A DNA stretch of 64,000 nucleotides from Zizania palustris. Lineage: Eukaryota; Streptophyta; Magnoliopsida; Poales; Poaceae. The stretch covers positions 53,991,624 through 54,055,623 of the forward strand of contig JAAALK010000288.1 in the NCBI GenBank assembly GCA_019279435.1, given 5' to 3'. Made by a program: the position numbers and the translations under genes. Below are positions 1 to 11,845 of the stretch, piece after piece (within the stretch, counting starts at the first letter, position 1; every line of letters starts with the position of its first letter). The notes below the pieces were generated by a model. That model was not told the origin of the DNA and did no database searches. It saw only the letters and a program-made list of their open reading frames with translations.

Positions 1-150
1 CGAAGTGTAATTGCTCCGAGGAAGTTAGGAAACAAATGGGAAGGACCATATATTATCCTATGCTCAGAGCGCCCCGAATCTTTTAAATTAGCTAATTTAG
101 ACGGGGAAGAGTTAAAGCATGCAGAGCACCTTAAACGTTATTACGCTTAG
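1..150 (+). pseudogene. gypsy pol polyprotein, C-terminal end (partial)
   Basis: Fifty codons in frame from base 1 to a TAG at 148-150. The chain carries the post-integrase motif KLGNKWEGPY and ends HLKRYYA, almost the same as the end of the minus-strand pol at 27094. This is the tail that follows the integrase catalytic core in plant gypsy elements. The rest of the polyprotein is off the left edge. An AATAAA-like run near 187-197 is a plausible polyadenylation signal for the element. Confidence 0.85.
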
Positions 151-330
151 GGGCTCCTTGTAATCAATTGTAAAGTATCTTTCTAAAATAAATAAAGATG
201 AAGGTTCGAATTATGCTTACTCTTCAAATATTCCTTACCCCTGGTGGACGCATCAGAGGAACGGATATGCTTGCGGAAATAAGCATCTTTCATCAGAACC
301 CAGCAAACGGCCTTTGAACCATCGGTTCAA

Positions 331-838
331 GGATTCCGTAAAAGAAGCAGAAGGTGGCCAAACCCTACAGATTCTAGGCTTCGGCTTGATAGCATCCGTA
401 GAAGAGTCTAAGGACTTTAAAAGAACAGATTTCCGATCCTCCGGGTTCGAAGCATATGTAAAAGAGCCTAAGGTGGCCAAACCCTACGGATTCCAGGCTT
501 CGGCTTGATAGCATCCGTAGAAGAGTCTAAGGACTTTAAAAGAACATATTTCCGATCCTCTGGGTTCGAAGAATATGTAAAAGAGCCGAAGGTGGACAAA
601 CCCTATGGATTCCAGGTTTCATCTTGATAGCATTCGTAGAAGAGTCTAAGGACTTTAAAAGAACATATTTATGATCCTCCGAGTTTGAAGCATTTGTAAA
701 AGAGTCGAAGGTGTCCAAACCCTACGGATTCTAGGCTTCAGCTTGATAGCATTCGTAGAAGAGTCTAAGGACATTAAAAGAACATATTTTCGATCCTCCG
801 GGTTCAAAGCATCTGTAAAAGAGTCATAGGCGACCAAG
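331..838. repeat. ~118-bp tandem repeat block of Gy1
   Basis: About four diverged copies of a ~118-120 bp unit. The phrase aaggtggccaaaccctacgg recurs at about 350, 470, 589 and 708, each followed by gtagaagagtctaaggactt. The block sits between the end of pol and the end of the convergent antisense gene. The equivalent blocks in Gy3 (26259-26910) and Gy5 (43845-44375) have the reverse-complement unit. The stretch 839-1136 between this block and the antisense gene holds no gene that I can see. Confidence 0.85.
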
Positions 839-1136
839 TAATAAGGTTTCAAGGCTCCGGCCAAATGAAACACATCATAAGTCCTAAGTGACCGATGTCG
901 GAGCTTATAAGTATAAACTCATCTCCAAAAATTATAAACATCACAATACGAACGTACAGTTCGAAGAACTCTACGAAAGAGTTAAATTCATGATTACCAA
1001 GTACTATTGCAAAGCACCAGTTTCTTATACCAAACATTGTGTCTGACGGACCTTATTGCATTGCATATGAGTAAGGTACAATGATGCTTCTCAGATAATT
1101 TGTATTAATTGGATAATCATGTTACAATCATCGTAA

Positions 1137-4100
1137 TTATGAAAAATTATTATCTAAACCTAAATAAAAGCGGAGACCCCTCTGACCTCTAGAACTACCC
1201 CTAGGATCAGTTCGGTCTTCGGAGCCTGGAGTTCTCAAAACCTTTCTTTTAGTCCGAGTGCCTTTCTTCATCGAAGCCTGCATCTTTTTCTGTTCTTCTT
1301 GAAGTTCGGCCCAAGATAGAAGTTTCTCAGAGCTAACCTCCATTGGGTCTTCGACTTGGTACTCTAAGTCAAAACAATCTACATACTCTGAAGACGAAGA
1401 TTTCTACCTTATCATCTTCTTTAATATAAGATAGGACCTCGTTACAAATTTCGGGTGTTATTTCCCCTTGCTCTCCTCGAGGAACAGAAAATCGTGAACG
1501 CTTATAAGGCCTCAAGCTTTCGAGGATAGCCCATTGTTGGTGAAGCCCTTCATTGAGCTCTAATACCTCGAGGTCAGGGTCCAAAGCATATAACAAAACC
1601 TAGAAACAAACATTCAAGTGAAAACTTTTCATTTATAAACTTTTCAGTCATTAAAATAAAAACATTACAATATCTCATGTACATAATTAAACTTCCTAGG
1701 AGCTAGACCTTCGGGTCAGGAGGCGGAGCGGTTGGCGGAGTTAGGGCCGGAGGCTTCGTCTGAGCTAGCCTTTGCCGACAAGTTTCGTCGATCCAAGCCT
1801 TGGTTGCAGCTTCGTTATCTGCTTTCCAAGTTGCCCGGAAGGCTTCCTAAGCCGAAGCTACATCCAGAGATGGTCGTAGTAAGCCTTCATCGGAGAAGCG
1901 TGCAGGCGTCGAACTCTTAACCAAAGCAACAGAGATCCCGACATCTTCGAGGTGTCGAAGGACTCTGATCCCGACTACTTGCCCGGAGATCTCCCCGTAG
2001 CGGGTCTCGGAGCCTTTCATCATCTTTCCGCCGCCTAGATCATCTTGAGCTTCCGATCAAGAGGTTCATCCACTGCAGCTAAAGAAGATGGGCACACCAT
2101 GCCAAAATATTCTAGAACACCCCTGAGGGTATCCAGAGTTTGATCAGCTGCCACGTTGTGCCTCGCCTCGGCCTTCGTCAACTCGGTGGCAACGGAGGAG
2201 ATCTCAGCTGACTTCGACATCAGTTAATTTTTCTGGACCAGCGCTTGATTAAGTGAAGATCGAAGCTCTACAAGTTCAGCTCCGAAAACCACCTCCGCTG
2301 CCCAAAGCTTCTCAATCTTATCCCTTAGCACCATGCGCTCCGCTTGAATTTCTTCTATCGAAGAAGCGAGATTAGCGTAGGTTTGTTGCTCTATCCGGAG
2401 TGCTTCCTCCGTTATGGACTTAGCCCTCTGCTCCTCAAGGAGCTCTTCCTCTAGCTGCAATGTTTTGTCCTCGGAGCCCTTGAGGATCTTTTGAAGCATT
2501 GTAACCTTCCTTTTGAGTCGATTGGTTTCAAGCTCATTAGAAGTTGCTTCCGCTCTAGCAAGGATGAACTGCTGCAAAAAAGCAAAGTAAGTACGATGTA
2601 ATTTCCATTAAATAAATATGCTTATTATTTGTTGCATACCTGGAGGGTATCCCTTTCAAGGGCCAAGTCGAGCTCCGATCCGCTAGCTTCGCTCAGAACG
2701 AAGACCAGCTCAGAGTTCCCAACCTCTTGGCTCCTGTCAGCCAAAGGTTCCAAGAGAGCCCGGAGCCCTATCCGCTGCTCCAAAAACGGAGCCAGAAGCG
2801 GGAGCCAGGACAGGGCTCGTTGATCGTCTATAGCAGGATCTTCTTCCGAAGTGCCTACCGAAGGATCGTTCATCGAGGGTGTTGTTGTTAAAGAGGGGAG
2901 AGGCCCAAGACTAGTCTTGCCCTTACCTCCACTCGGCACAAAAATTGGAGCCTCTACTTCAGTCGGAGTAGATCCTCCTTCGAGAGTCGCTCCTTCCAGC
3001 AGAACCACCTCGTCCGAAGCAACTCCAATCATCGGAGCTACCACCTCGACTAGAGCCTCATCTCCGAAAGGAGCCGAAGCTCCATCCTTGGTTGGAGCCA
3101 TGTTGCTCCTCGAAGCATCTGCAAAATGCAAGGTATTCATTAATTATTCATTAAAATATTATTGATGCAGGGAAGTCATTTCAGGAATTTCAAGGAAAAA
3201 GTTCGAAGACCTACCTTCGTCTTGACTCTGAGGAAGTATTTCGGGGTCCCCTAGAAACTCATATATCTGGAGGTATTCTTCGAGTTCCTCCCCCGAAGTT
3301 TGCGCTGGAGTAATAGACGTCGAAGCCCTAGCCTCTATTGCTACTACTCTGATCACCGGCGAGCTAGGTTTTTCTAGCTATGGCTCTGGTTCAACTCTGG
3401 CAGGTTTAGGGTGGATCACCACCACCTCTTCTGCAGCTTCCCTAGGGGGGTCCTCGGTCGCGACTCGAGACTCATCTTCGTCGCCATGCAGCAGATAGTC
3501 TTCAAGTTCTTTTCCCATGCGAACCTCCGAAGTTTCTTCTTCAGACTCCTCCGAAGAAGAGCTCCGAATGTCAAGTGAAGCCGGAGATGAGGGAGGTGAA
3601 GGAAGCTTAGTTTTCTTCATCGCCTTCTTCACATGAGTCTTCGCAACCTTTTTGTAGGTCCCAGCAACAGCTTTCCTCTTCTGATAAACTGCCCCCGCTG
3701 AGTCAAAATCCGGCAGATGAGGAGCCTTCATCCCAAGAGCACTCCACAATCGGTTGGAGCGTTCCCAAGTCCCAACCAGTTCCACCCTCCGTTGCTTCTC
3801 CACTGCAGTAGGGGCTCCGAGCACCCGTTCTGTAGCCTTGGCTATCTTCTCTAGAGCTAATGCCAATGGAGACGCTGAAAAAAGGTGACAATCTATTGAG
3901 GATACTATTTATTCTTTAATTGATGTTAATGTAGAAGATGCGTAGGTTTACCCAGGTTTCGAAGTTCTCCCTCCTAAGCATTTTGGAATACAATAGGCCA
4001 ATTAGCCCCGAGAGGAGGTATCCGGAGCGCGATGAACTCTTCGGCCAAGTCCCGCATGCTCATACGCTTGGCTACCGAAGATAATAACCCAAGCCGCGTT

Positions 4101-4787
4101 GAAAGTAGGCTTGGGTCCAGAGACACCTCTTCTTCCCTCCGGTACAATATTTCTTGCAGGGGACTGGTCAACCTGGAGTCTTCTCCTACCTCGGCATAGA
4201 ACCACCGAAGTATCCAGTCCGAGTACCATCGATCGTTGATCGCTTTAGCTGGAAAATTCTTTACGTGCTCTTTTCAGAGTTGGAAGTTAACACTCCCGAA
4301 GGCCACTAACCATTTGGAGTCTTCGGGCCCATCTTGTGGCTTCGGCTCGAATGGCCCATTTGAAGACGGCTAATCTTGTGAAGGAATTTGGAGACAACTG
4401 CGGCAAGGTAATGTGGAACATGTCTAATACTTCGGCCAAGAAATCTATTGCAGGAAGGCCTAACCCCGCTTCAAAAAAAGCTTCAAACACTAAAACTTCT
4501 CCGCTCCTTGGCGTCGGGGTCACTTCTGTTCCAAGAACTCGAGTCCTCATTCCCGGACCTAGCTTCCCATTCACAGCTTCCTCAATGGATTCTGCTGAAC
4601 ACGTTGATTGCCCAAGAAGGAAAGTTCGCTTTAGCGGCTTCTTGGATGGTGAGCGGAGTTCTCGCGGATTCTTGGGCCAAGAACCCCCCGGGGCTCCCAC
4701 CATCGCCGCTGCTGCAGATGCAGCCCAAGCTTGCCTCTGCGCCATAGTCCCCGTCGCCGTTAGCACTCTTGCGCTGGTCCTTGCCAT
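1137..4787 (-). pseudogene. Antisense extra gene of Gy1 (Transposase_28-like, multi-exon), degenerate
   Basis: Minus-strand homologue of the five-exon gene at 22328-26070. The start codon at 4787-4785 opens MARTS, and the domain with FEAFFEAGLGLPAIDFLAEVL lies about 120 residues in. Further exon pieces are at ~3866-3190 (KATERVLGAP), ~3140-2625, ~2573-1709 (coiled coil, then EPLDRKL) and 1599-1137. The last ends in GLRFYLGLDNNFS, as in the other two copies. Splice sites fall at the same places (donor after position 1709, acceptor before 1599). Frameshifts and stops, for example near 3370, 2222 and 1370, make this copy non-functional. A conserved TATA box lies at 4888-4895. Confidence 0.75.
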
Positions 4788-4887
4788 CGGATGGTTGCTC
4801 GAAAATGTTGGAGAAAGTTTTAAGGTGGAAATGTGGAGGTTTAGAACCGGAGCTCTATAAAAGTTCTCCGTCACAGTTTGATTTCCC

Positions 4888-4895
4888 CTTTTATA
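4888..4895 (-). promoter_or_regulatory. TATA box of the Gy1 antisense gene
   Basis: TATAAAAG on the minus strand inside the phrase gcggttataaaagggg, 108 bp before the MARTS start codon at 4787. The same phrase and almost the same spacing (105 bp) occur upstream of the homologous gene in Gy3 at 22223-22230. Conservation between diverged copies suggests a real promoter. Confidence 0.6.
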
Positions 4896-5164
4896 ACCGC
4901 TTTGTCTTCGTTTAGCACAATTCGCATATGCGTTCACACTTGTAGATTCAACCTTTGTCGATGACAGGTGGGACCAGAAGGTAAAAAAGTGTGAACCCAC
5001 AGTGAAAATTTGTGTCTGTTATTTTCTCAAAAAAGTCTAACGGCTATTTGAGGGGTAACGGCTCAAATTTAACGACTCCTTGTGATGCATTGCATTCGCA
5101 ATGGTCCATTTCCTTACGAAGCTTCCACACGGAGATTCAAGTTCAAATCTTGAGTCCGGTACAC

Positions 5165-5208
5165 CTCCGATGTTGAAGAACCTGTTAGCGTAATCTTTTA
5201 CGCCAACA
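5165..5208 (+). repeat. 3' LTR terminal remnant of Gy1
   Basis: Ends in the phrase gaacctgttagcgtaatc followed by ttttacgccaaca, which parallels the LTR ends of Gy3 and Gy5 (both end in a short inverted motif closing in caccaaca). The expected LTR start, tgttgggggaaatt, is not found between the antisense promoter and this point. Either the LTR has lost most of its length or it belongs to a diverged subfamily. Confidence 0.55.
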
Positions 5209-5300
5209 GCTATGTTGGTGCTTTTGTGTACTCTTAATTACAATGTCATCCATGTATGCTTCAATATTACGACCTATCAAGGCCATAGCAATTAACCTAG
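5209..5300 (-). pseudogene. Gy2 reverse transcriptase fragment (YMDD part)
   Basis: Minus-strand reading gives the catalytic motif in NIEAYMDDIVIKS followed by QKHQHS, the plant gypsy reverse-transcriptase active site. It continues the reading that breaks at 15043 on the other side of Co1. The last five bases (5296-5300, CCTAG) are the Co1 target duplication. The fragment is cut at 5209 by Gy1. Confidence 0.85.
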
Positions 5301-7282
5301 TGAGAAGCCAAGGGTTGGTTTCGGTGTTTTGTGATGAGTGATTGACAGGCTTTTTACCCTCTGTCCGAAGGGTGTTCGGAGGTTGGACCTCCGAAGTGTG
5401 TTCAGAGTGTTGCTTGCTGCAGCTGTGCAGTGGAGTGTGCCTGTCGGTGGGGTCCGACAGTACGCAATGATTGGGTTTGTACCGAAGGGGCTTCGGTACT
5501 TTGCGCGGTACACCGGAGTGTGTACCGGAGGTTGCTAACCCGGAGAGGTCTCCGGAGTACTGGATACACTTGTCTGTTTGTCTGTGGTGCACAGGGACTT
5601 CGGAGGCGACGGACAAGGTTCGCAGCAGGTGAACCTGGGTCAAGCGGGAGGTTTGATGCCAGGGGAGCGGGGAGCTCCATCACGGTGGCTACGAAGGTGG
5701 TCCGGGTCGGTCCTCGGGTCGAGGCGTGCCAGGTGAAGGCAGAGAGTGCGGAGTGTGGCTCCGGCTGAAGGTACTCCGAGACAAAGTCCTCAGAGTTGAG
5801 GTACTTCGAAGGTACTCCGGATGGAGTGATTTCGGAGTTGGTTGGATCAAGTCCTCTGCGGAGGCAAAGGTTCGAAGTGTGCTCCGGAGGGAGACACTCG
5901 AAGGTACCCAACGAAGGTCTCAGAAGTCGAGGCGCATCGAAGGCATGGTCTGGGTGAGGCTCGTCGAGGAGTGTGCTCGGGGAGAGACACTGCGACGAAG
6001 TGCTCATGGAATGCTTCATGCGAAGGCCTTGGACGAAGGAGGGACTTCGAAGGGTGGTACTCCGAAGGTGGGGCTTCGGAGGGTGAAAGGCTTCGGAGCG
6101 AGGCTAGCTTCGGAGTGAGGATGACTTGTGGTGCTTCGGCCTGCATGGCTTCGGTACACGGACTGACGGAGTTCGAGCTGGGAGTAGCTGCGAAACCATG
6201 GTGGTCCACTCCGGAGGTGTTGGTGCGAAGGCCCAAGGGCTTTGACGGCTTCGGCTCAAAACCGTCACTGTATCGGAGGCTGACTTCGGTGAAGCGAAGG
6301 CCAACAGGCTCAAGGCTTCTCGCCGAAGCTACCGCACCCTCGCGTGCGAAGGGAGGATTCCAGAAGGTCAACGACTGCAAAGGCTGACACTGTCTGTTCT
6401 GTAAAAGGCTGACACTGTCCCCTCTGCAAAGCTGACAGAGAAGCCTCCAGAATAAAGGTGGACTACCTTTCGTACCCCTTAGTTCTGTAGAGTCAAATCC
6501 TTTGTAAACCCTAGGGGTAAAGTAGTCATTTCCTTTGGGTGAACTGTGGGCTATAAATATGGGGGCTCGGTAGGTAACATTTAACACTTGGAGCATTTAC
6601 TGTTGAGCTCCTGTAGCCACACACTTCGTTGTATTTCATCCAGAGTTCAATCTATTTTGTGTTCCTTGTTCAAGCGGCGAAGCCCTTCTTCCTGTGCTTT
6701 TTGCTTGAGCTCGCGTTACATACCTCGCCTGTTGTAGTGCACCGAAGCCTATTGAGGCGAAGGTTGTTTTTGTGCGAAGTGTGTTTTGTCAGTGTGCGTT
6801 CGCTCTGTGTAACAGGAGGCGAGACCTCGCTGCTTGCTAGCGTAGCCCTGACCGAGGCCCGTTTTGCTTCTTGTGTCGAAGCCCTTAGTGTAGTCTGGTT
6901 GTGTGCGTGTAGACCTTCGTGTACGAAGCCCAGCACCAGTTGATGCTGCCACGTACTAGGTCGAAGTCCTCATAGGGGTGTCCACTCTTGCGAAGGGTGA
7001 AGTGCGAAGCCTGCTCGAAGCACCCTGTGTGCTAAGCCTGCACTGACTTAGTAGAGTAGATTTTCAAGGGTAGTAAGTGGAGCGAAGTCTTATTGGCTTC
7101 GAACTTTTGCTCCTCCGAAGCCTGTGTTCGAAGGTGTCGAAGTACCTCCGAACCAGACCTTCGAAGGTAGTGTTCGAAGCCTGTTCCGCAGAAGACAGAA
7201 CTGAAACCGAAGGCTAGTTTCTAGCCCGAAATTTTAAAAGCTCCCATTCACCCCCCCTCTGGTCGCCGTTTCCGGTCCAACA
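5301..7282 (+). repeat. Co1 5' LTR
   Basis: 1982-bp LTR starting TGAGAAGCCAAGGG and ending CCGGTCCAACA. It is very rich in CGAAG/CTTCGG motifs. Long open frames inside it have no recognisable domains. Compared with the 3' LTR it lacks one copy of a 25-bp unit (gtgttcggaggttggacctc...). Confidence 0.95.
6552..6559 (+). promoter_or_regulatory. TATA box of Co1 5' LTR
   Basis: TATAAATA in gggctataaatatggggg, 730 bp before the LTR end. The same sequence is present in the 3' LTR near 14308. It is the likely core promoter for the element's genomic RNA. Confidence 0.6.
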
Positions 7283-7284
7283 AT

Positions 7285-7296
7285 TGGTATCAGAGC
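7285..7296 (+). promoter_or_regulatory. Co1 primer binding site (initiator Met tRNA)
   Basis: TGGTATCAGAGC two bases after the 5' LTR. This is the standard plant copia primer binding site, complementary to the 3' end of initiator methionine tRNA. Confidence 0.9.
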
Positions 7297-7346
7297 GGGT
7301 TAAGATCACCAGTTGACCTTAACCAGTTTTGTGATCTGTTGGCGAC

Positions 7347-8655
7347 ATGGATAGAGGCAGTAAAATTCCTCTGTTCGATGGGACAGATTTCGCATACTGG
7401 AAGGTGCGCATGGAGGCTTACTTGTTAAGCCAAGGAAATGCAATTTGGGAGATTGTGGACTCACAATACTCCATCCCTGAGACTCACACCTCTCAGACTG
7501 AGAAGGATAAGTATAATGCCAATTCCAATGCAAGAAACATAATGTTCATCGGTTTGAGTAGAAGTGAGTTCGATAGGGTGCAGCACCTTAGGACTGCTAG
7601 GGAGATTTGGACAACGCTCACTGTCTTTCATGAGGGCTCTACTCAGATCAAGGCCAGGCGCCAAAGCACCTACAATCAACAGTATCAGCTGTTTGTGCAG
7701 GCACCTGGTGAATCTATAGATGCCATGTTTTCCTCGCTTTAACGCGATAGTGAGTAACTTGCGATCCAACGGGACGCTTGCTTACAGTGATCATGATAGG
7801 GCTATCAAGCTTCTCTATGCTCTTGACCGTAGCATATGGGAAGTAAAGATATCCAGCATTGAGGAGTCCACAGGTTATGACACATTGACCTGTGATGAGC
7901 TCTTTAGCAAGCTGAAGTCCACAGAGATTGCCAAGGCATCTCTTGCAGTGCACAGAAGCTCTTTGCCACAGCCATTGGCATTGGTTTCTAGCACTAGCCG
8001 TGGCACCACTGCAGAACCAAGCACATCTGGTACTTGTGTTTTTGCAGATGGTTTTGCTTTGTCCTCCCTGGTCTCAGTCACAAAGGAGCAGGTGGACACT
8101 CTAGCTGATGATGAGCTTGCTCTCATTGCCCGGAGGTTCACTCGTTTTCATCATGAGAGACGGGATCAGAGGAGAAGTGGTTTTGGTGGTTGTTTTGAAT
8201 GCGGTGACACTTCTCACATCAAGGCTAATTGCCCTAAGCTCAAAAAGAAAAATGAGAGTGAGCGCCCCAAATACCACAAGGAGAGGAAACCCTTTGTGAA
8301 GGGCAAGCGCGGCAAGATGGCTAAGAAAGTAGCCAAGGCCGCTTCCAGAGCCTTTGTTGCTGCTCTCAGCGACATCGACACGTCCTCAACTGAGGAGTCG
8401 AGCTCTGAGGAGGAGGAGTCCCCAAGGAAGGAGGACAAGAAGGACAAGAAGGGACGTGACTTCACCGGCCTTTGCTTCATGGCCGACAGCGATCACAGCG
8501 GCGATGAGCTTGACTCATCTGAGGTAAACCTATCATCTGACCAGCTACTAATTAAATTAGATGAGCTGAATGAAGTAGTGCTTGGTCAGGATAGAATACT
8601 TGTGCAAGCCGCTAGAGAAAGAAAAGACCTTAGACTTAGGCTAGAAAATGTGTAG
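7347..8655 (+). pseudogene. Co1 gag (frameshifted, 3' part deleted)
   Basis: Nucleocapsid precursor of the copia element. The start ATG at 7347 opens MDRGSKIPLF. The gag core has the usual FAYWKVRMEAYLLSQ and FDRVQHLRTAREIW segments. A CCHC zinc knuckle (CFECGDTSHIKANC) lies at ~8195-8236, followed by a lysine- and serine-rich acidic tail. A one-base insertion near 7733 breaks the frame: the first part stops at 7742 and the second continues from ~7720 in another frame. It then stops at 8655. The related gag at 53002-55751 goes on for a long coiled coil and a second zinc knuckle, so this copy has lost its 3' part. Confidence 0.85.
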
Positions 8656-8692
8656 GCGACATTCTTATCGTGTGTAGGCGACAGACCGAGGC

Positions 8693-11600
8693 TTGGAGGG
8701 CACGTGGATCATGGACTCCGGTTGTTCGCGCCACATGACCGGAGATGCAGCTTGGTTCTCCAGCCTCACCACAACCAAGCAAAGGGAACATATCACCTTC
8801 GGAAACAATCGAAGGAGTAGAGTGAAAGGTAAAGGTGTGGTAAGAATTAATTCGAATTTCACTCTCAAAGATGTTGCTTTGGTTGAAAACCTGGGATACA
8901 ATTTGCTGTCTGTATCTCAGCTACTTGATGAGGGCTTCGAAGTGCGATTTCATCGCGATACTCCGCAAGTGCTCAATTCTGATGGCGTTGTGGTGTATAA
9001 GATTTTTAGAGTTGGGAGAGTTTTTGGAGCTGACTTTTCTGAGTCGTCTGGATCTTCTCATTGTCTTGTTGCACATTCGACTTCTGAGCTATGGAAGTGG
9101 CATAGGAGACTAGGGCATATGAGCTTTGAGTTGCTCGCTCGTCTGAGCGCCCAAGGCCTGATCCGAGGATTGCCCAAGCTCAAGTTTGAGAAGAATTTAG
9201 TTTGTGCTCCTTGTCGACATGGAAAAATAATTGCCACTTCGCATTCGCCAGTCACCACAGTGATGACTGAACAGCCCGGAGAACTTCTCCACATGGACAC
9301 TGTAGGTCCTTCTCGGGTCAGTTCTTTAGGCGGCAAGTGGTATGTTTTAGTTATTGTCGACGATTTCTCTCGCTACTCTTGGGTCTTCTTTCTTGCCAGC
9401 AAGGATGAAGTGTTTTCACACTTTCGGAGCTTGGCTTTGAGACTTTTCACTGAACTCCCTAGTGCATTAAAATTCATTCGAAGCGATAATGTCACTGAGT
9501 TCAAAAATAGTCTCTTTGTTGACTTTTGCATGGAGCATGGCATAGAACATCAATTCTCTGCTCCGCGGGTTCCTCAACAGAACGGTGTCGTTGAGAGGAA
9601 GAACCGCACTTTGGTTGAGATGGCTAGGACGATGCTTGATGAGCATAGGACTCCTAGAAAATTCTGGGCTGAGGCCATGAACATTGCTTGTTACATCTCA
9701 AACCGAATTTTCTTGCGCTCAATTTTAAACTTGACATCTTATGAGCTACGTTTTGGGAGACAGCCCAAGGTTACTCATCTTCGAGTTTTTGGCTATCGCT
9801 GCTTCATCCTAAAACGTGGAAATTTGGATAAATTTGAGTCACGATCTTCTGACGGGATCTTTTTGGGTTACACTACTCATGGTCATTCGTATCGTGTTTA
9901 TAATTTGGAAACTAACACTGTCATCGAGTCATGTGATGTGACTTTTGATGAATCAACCCCCTCTGTTAGTTCTGCTTTTGAACAGGCAAATGAACACGAC
10001 ATGGAACAGACCTTATTCGAAGAAGAAGATCCCGGAGAATTCGAGGATGATCCCCTACTACCCTCGACATCGACCCCCGAAGCTGACCCTGCTTCAACTA
10101 CTTCGGCACGAGGTCCCGAAGCGACTACCTCAACATCGGTCATCTTGGACCACTCCAACGCACAAGTTGAGGGGGAGACTGTATCCCGCCGCGAGGCTCC
10201 ACATCATGTTCAAAGGATGCACCCTCCCGAGCAGATCATTGGTGAGCTTGAACAAAGGGTAACTCGTTCACATGCCCATTTCACTAATGCTGCTTTTGTT
10301 GCTTCTTTCGAGCCCTTAGATGTTAGTCATGCACTTTCTGATTCTAGTTGGATCAATGCCATGCATGAGGAACTTGAAAATTTTGAGAGAAACCAAGTCT
10401 GGACTTTAGTTGATCCTCCACCAAATGTTCATTTCATTGGTACAAAATGGATTTTCAAAAATAAACAAGGGGAGGATGGGACAATTGTTAGAAACAAGGC
10501 TAAACTTGTAGCTCAGGGCTTTTCTCAACTAGAAGGGATTGATTTTACTGAAACTTTTGCACCTGTTGCTCGCCTTGAGGCCATTAGGATTTTGCTTGCC
10601 TTTGCGACATCCCGAGGATTCAAACTCTATCAAATGGATGTCAAAAGTGCTTTTCTTAATGGCTTCATAGGTGAAGATGTTTATGTAAAATAACCCCCTG
10701 GTTTTGAAAACCCCAAGTACCCACATAAAGTCCTTAAACTTCATAAGGCTCTTTATGGACTCAAGCAGGCCCCTCGGGCTTGGTATGATAGACTTAAGTC
10801 TTTTCTGCTTGAGCGAGGGTATTTGATGGGCTCTGTTGATAAAACATTGTTTACTCTCAAGCATGGCAAAGATTTCCTCCTAGTGCAGATATATGTGGAT
10901 GATATCATCTTTGGTGGCTCTTCTCATGCTTTAGTTGCCGAGTTTGCAGATACCATGAGCAGGGAATTTGAAATGTCGATGATGGGTGAACTCACCTTTT
11001 TCCTTGGTTTGCAAAACAAGCAAAGCAAACAAGGTACATTCGTCCACCAGACGAAGTACACCAAGGACCTGCTCAAAAGGTTTGACATGTCCGATGCGAA
11101 GCCCCTCGCCACTCCAATGGCTACATCCGTAGCATTGGACCCTGACGAAGATGGAGAAGCCGTAGATCAGAAGGAGTTCCGAAGCATGATCGGCTCCCTC
11201 CTCTACTTGACTGCTACGAGGCCGGACATACACTTCGCAGTGTGTCTGTGCCCTCGTTTTCAGGCTTCACCTCGAGCTTCGCACCACCAAGCGGTTAAGC
11301 GCATCTTAAGGTATCTCAAACACACCCTTGAATTTGGCATATGGTATTCAGTGTCTTCATCTTTATGTCTTCGAGGTTATTCCGATGCGGACTTTGCTGG
11401 GTGTAGAATTGATAGGAAGAGTACCTCTGGTACTTGTCATTTTTTGGGTACTTCACTGGTTTGCTGGTCCTCCCGCAAACAGTCTAGTGTTGCACAATCG
11501 ACGGCTGAGGCCGAATATGTTGCTGCAGCTAGCTGTTGCTCTCAGATTTTGTGGATGGTTTCCACTTTGCGGGATTTCGGGTTAGATTATAAGAGTGTTC

Positions 11601-11845
11601 CACTTTTCTGTGATAACACTAGTGCTATTTGTATTGCAAACAACCCGGTTCAGCATTCCAGAACCAAACAGATTGATGTGAGATATCATTTTCTCAGAGA
11701 TCACAATGAGAAGGGTGATATTGAACTTCAATATGTTGATACCCAACACCAGCTCGCCGACATTTTTACAAAACCCCTTGATGCTTCTCGATTTGCTTAC
11801 TTGCGTGGGGAACTTGGCATTTGTCATCCTTACGGCATTTTGTGA
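8693..11845 (+). CDS. Co1 pol polyprotein (one in-frame stop)
   Basis: Copia pol in the order protease (WIMDSGCSRHMTG active site), GAG-pre-integrase (WHRRLGHMS, CAPCRHGK), integrase, reverse transcriptase and RNase H. Integrase acidic residues are seen in HMDTVGP, RSDN and VVERKNRT; the usual SDNGTEF reads SDNVTEF. Reverse transcriptase has KWIFKNKQGEDG, QMDVKSAFLNG and YVDDIIFG. RNase H has SDADFAGC, STAEAEYVA and ADIFTKPLD. One TAA at 10691-10693, where related elements have a glutamine before PPGFE, interrupts reverse transcriptase; otherwise the frame is open to the TGA at 11843. It could have been mobile until recently, but as read it cannot make full pol. Confidence 0.9.

Larger units (their letters stand above)
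1..5208 (+). mobile_element. Gy1: Tat-type Ty3/gypsy retrotransposon, 3' part only
   Basis: Plus-strand gypsy element of which only the 3' part lies in the window: the pol C-terminus (1-150), a 118-bp tandem-repeat block, a large antisense gene and a shortened LTR end at 5208. The same order is seen, reversed, in the complete element at 21258-33131, which fixes the assignment. At 5209 the sequence switches abruptly into the reverse transcriptase of another gypsy element read on the minus strand, so Gy1 inserted into that older element. The left end and any target duplication (expected GCTAT, 5209-5213) are outside the window. Confidence 0.85.

Noticed and set aside
4336..4860. Plus-strand open frame of 174 codons
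   Set aside because: It is the reverse of exon 1 of the Gy1 antisense gene, whose minus-strand reading is conserved in three elements.
5847..6596. 249-codon minus-strand open frame in the Co1 5' LTR, repeated at 13603-14352
   Set aside because: It lies wholly in the LTR, has low-complexity Ser/Pro/Leu composition from the cgaag-rich DNA and no recognisable domain. Presence in both LTRs follows from their common origin.
7283..7300. tRNA-like matches at LTR borders (also 52937 and 33135)
   Set aside because: Only 12 bases complementary to initiator Met tRNA; these are primer binding sites, not tRNA genes.
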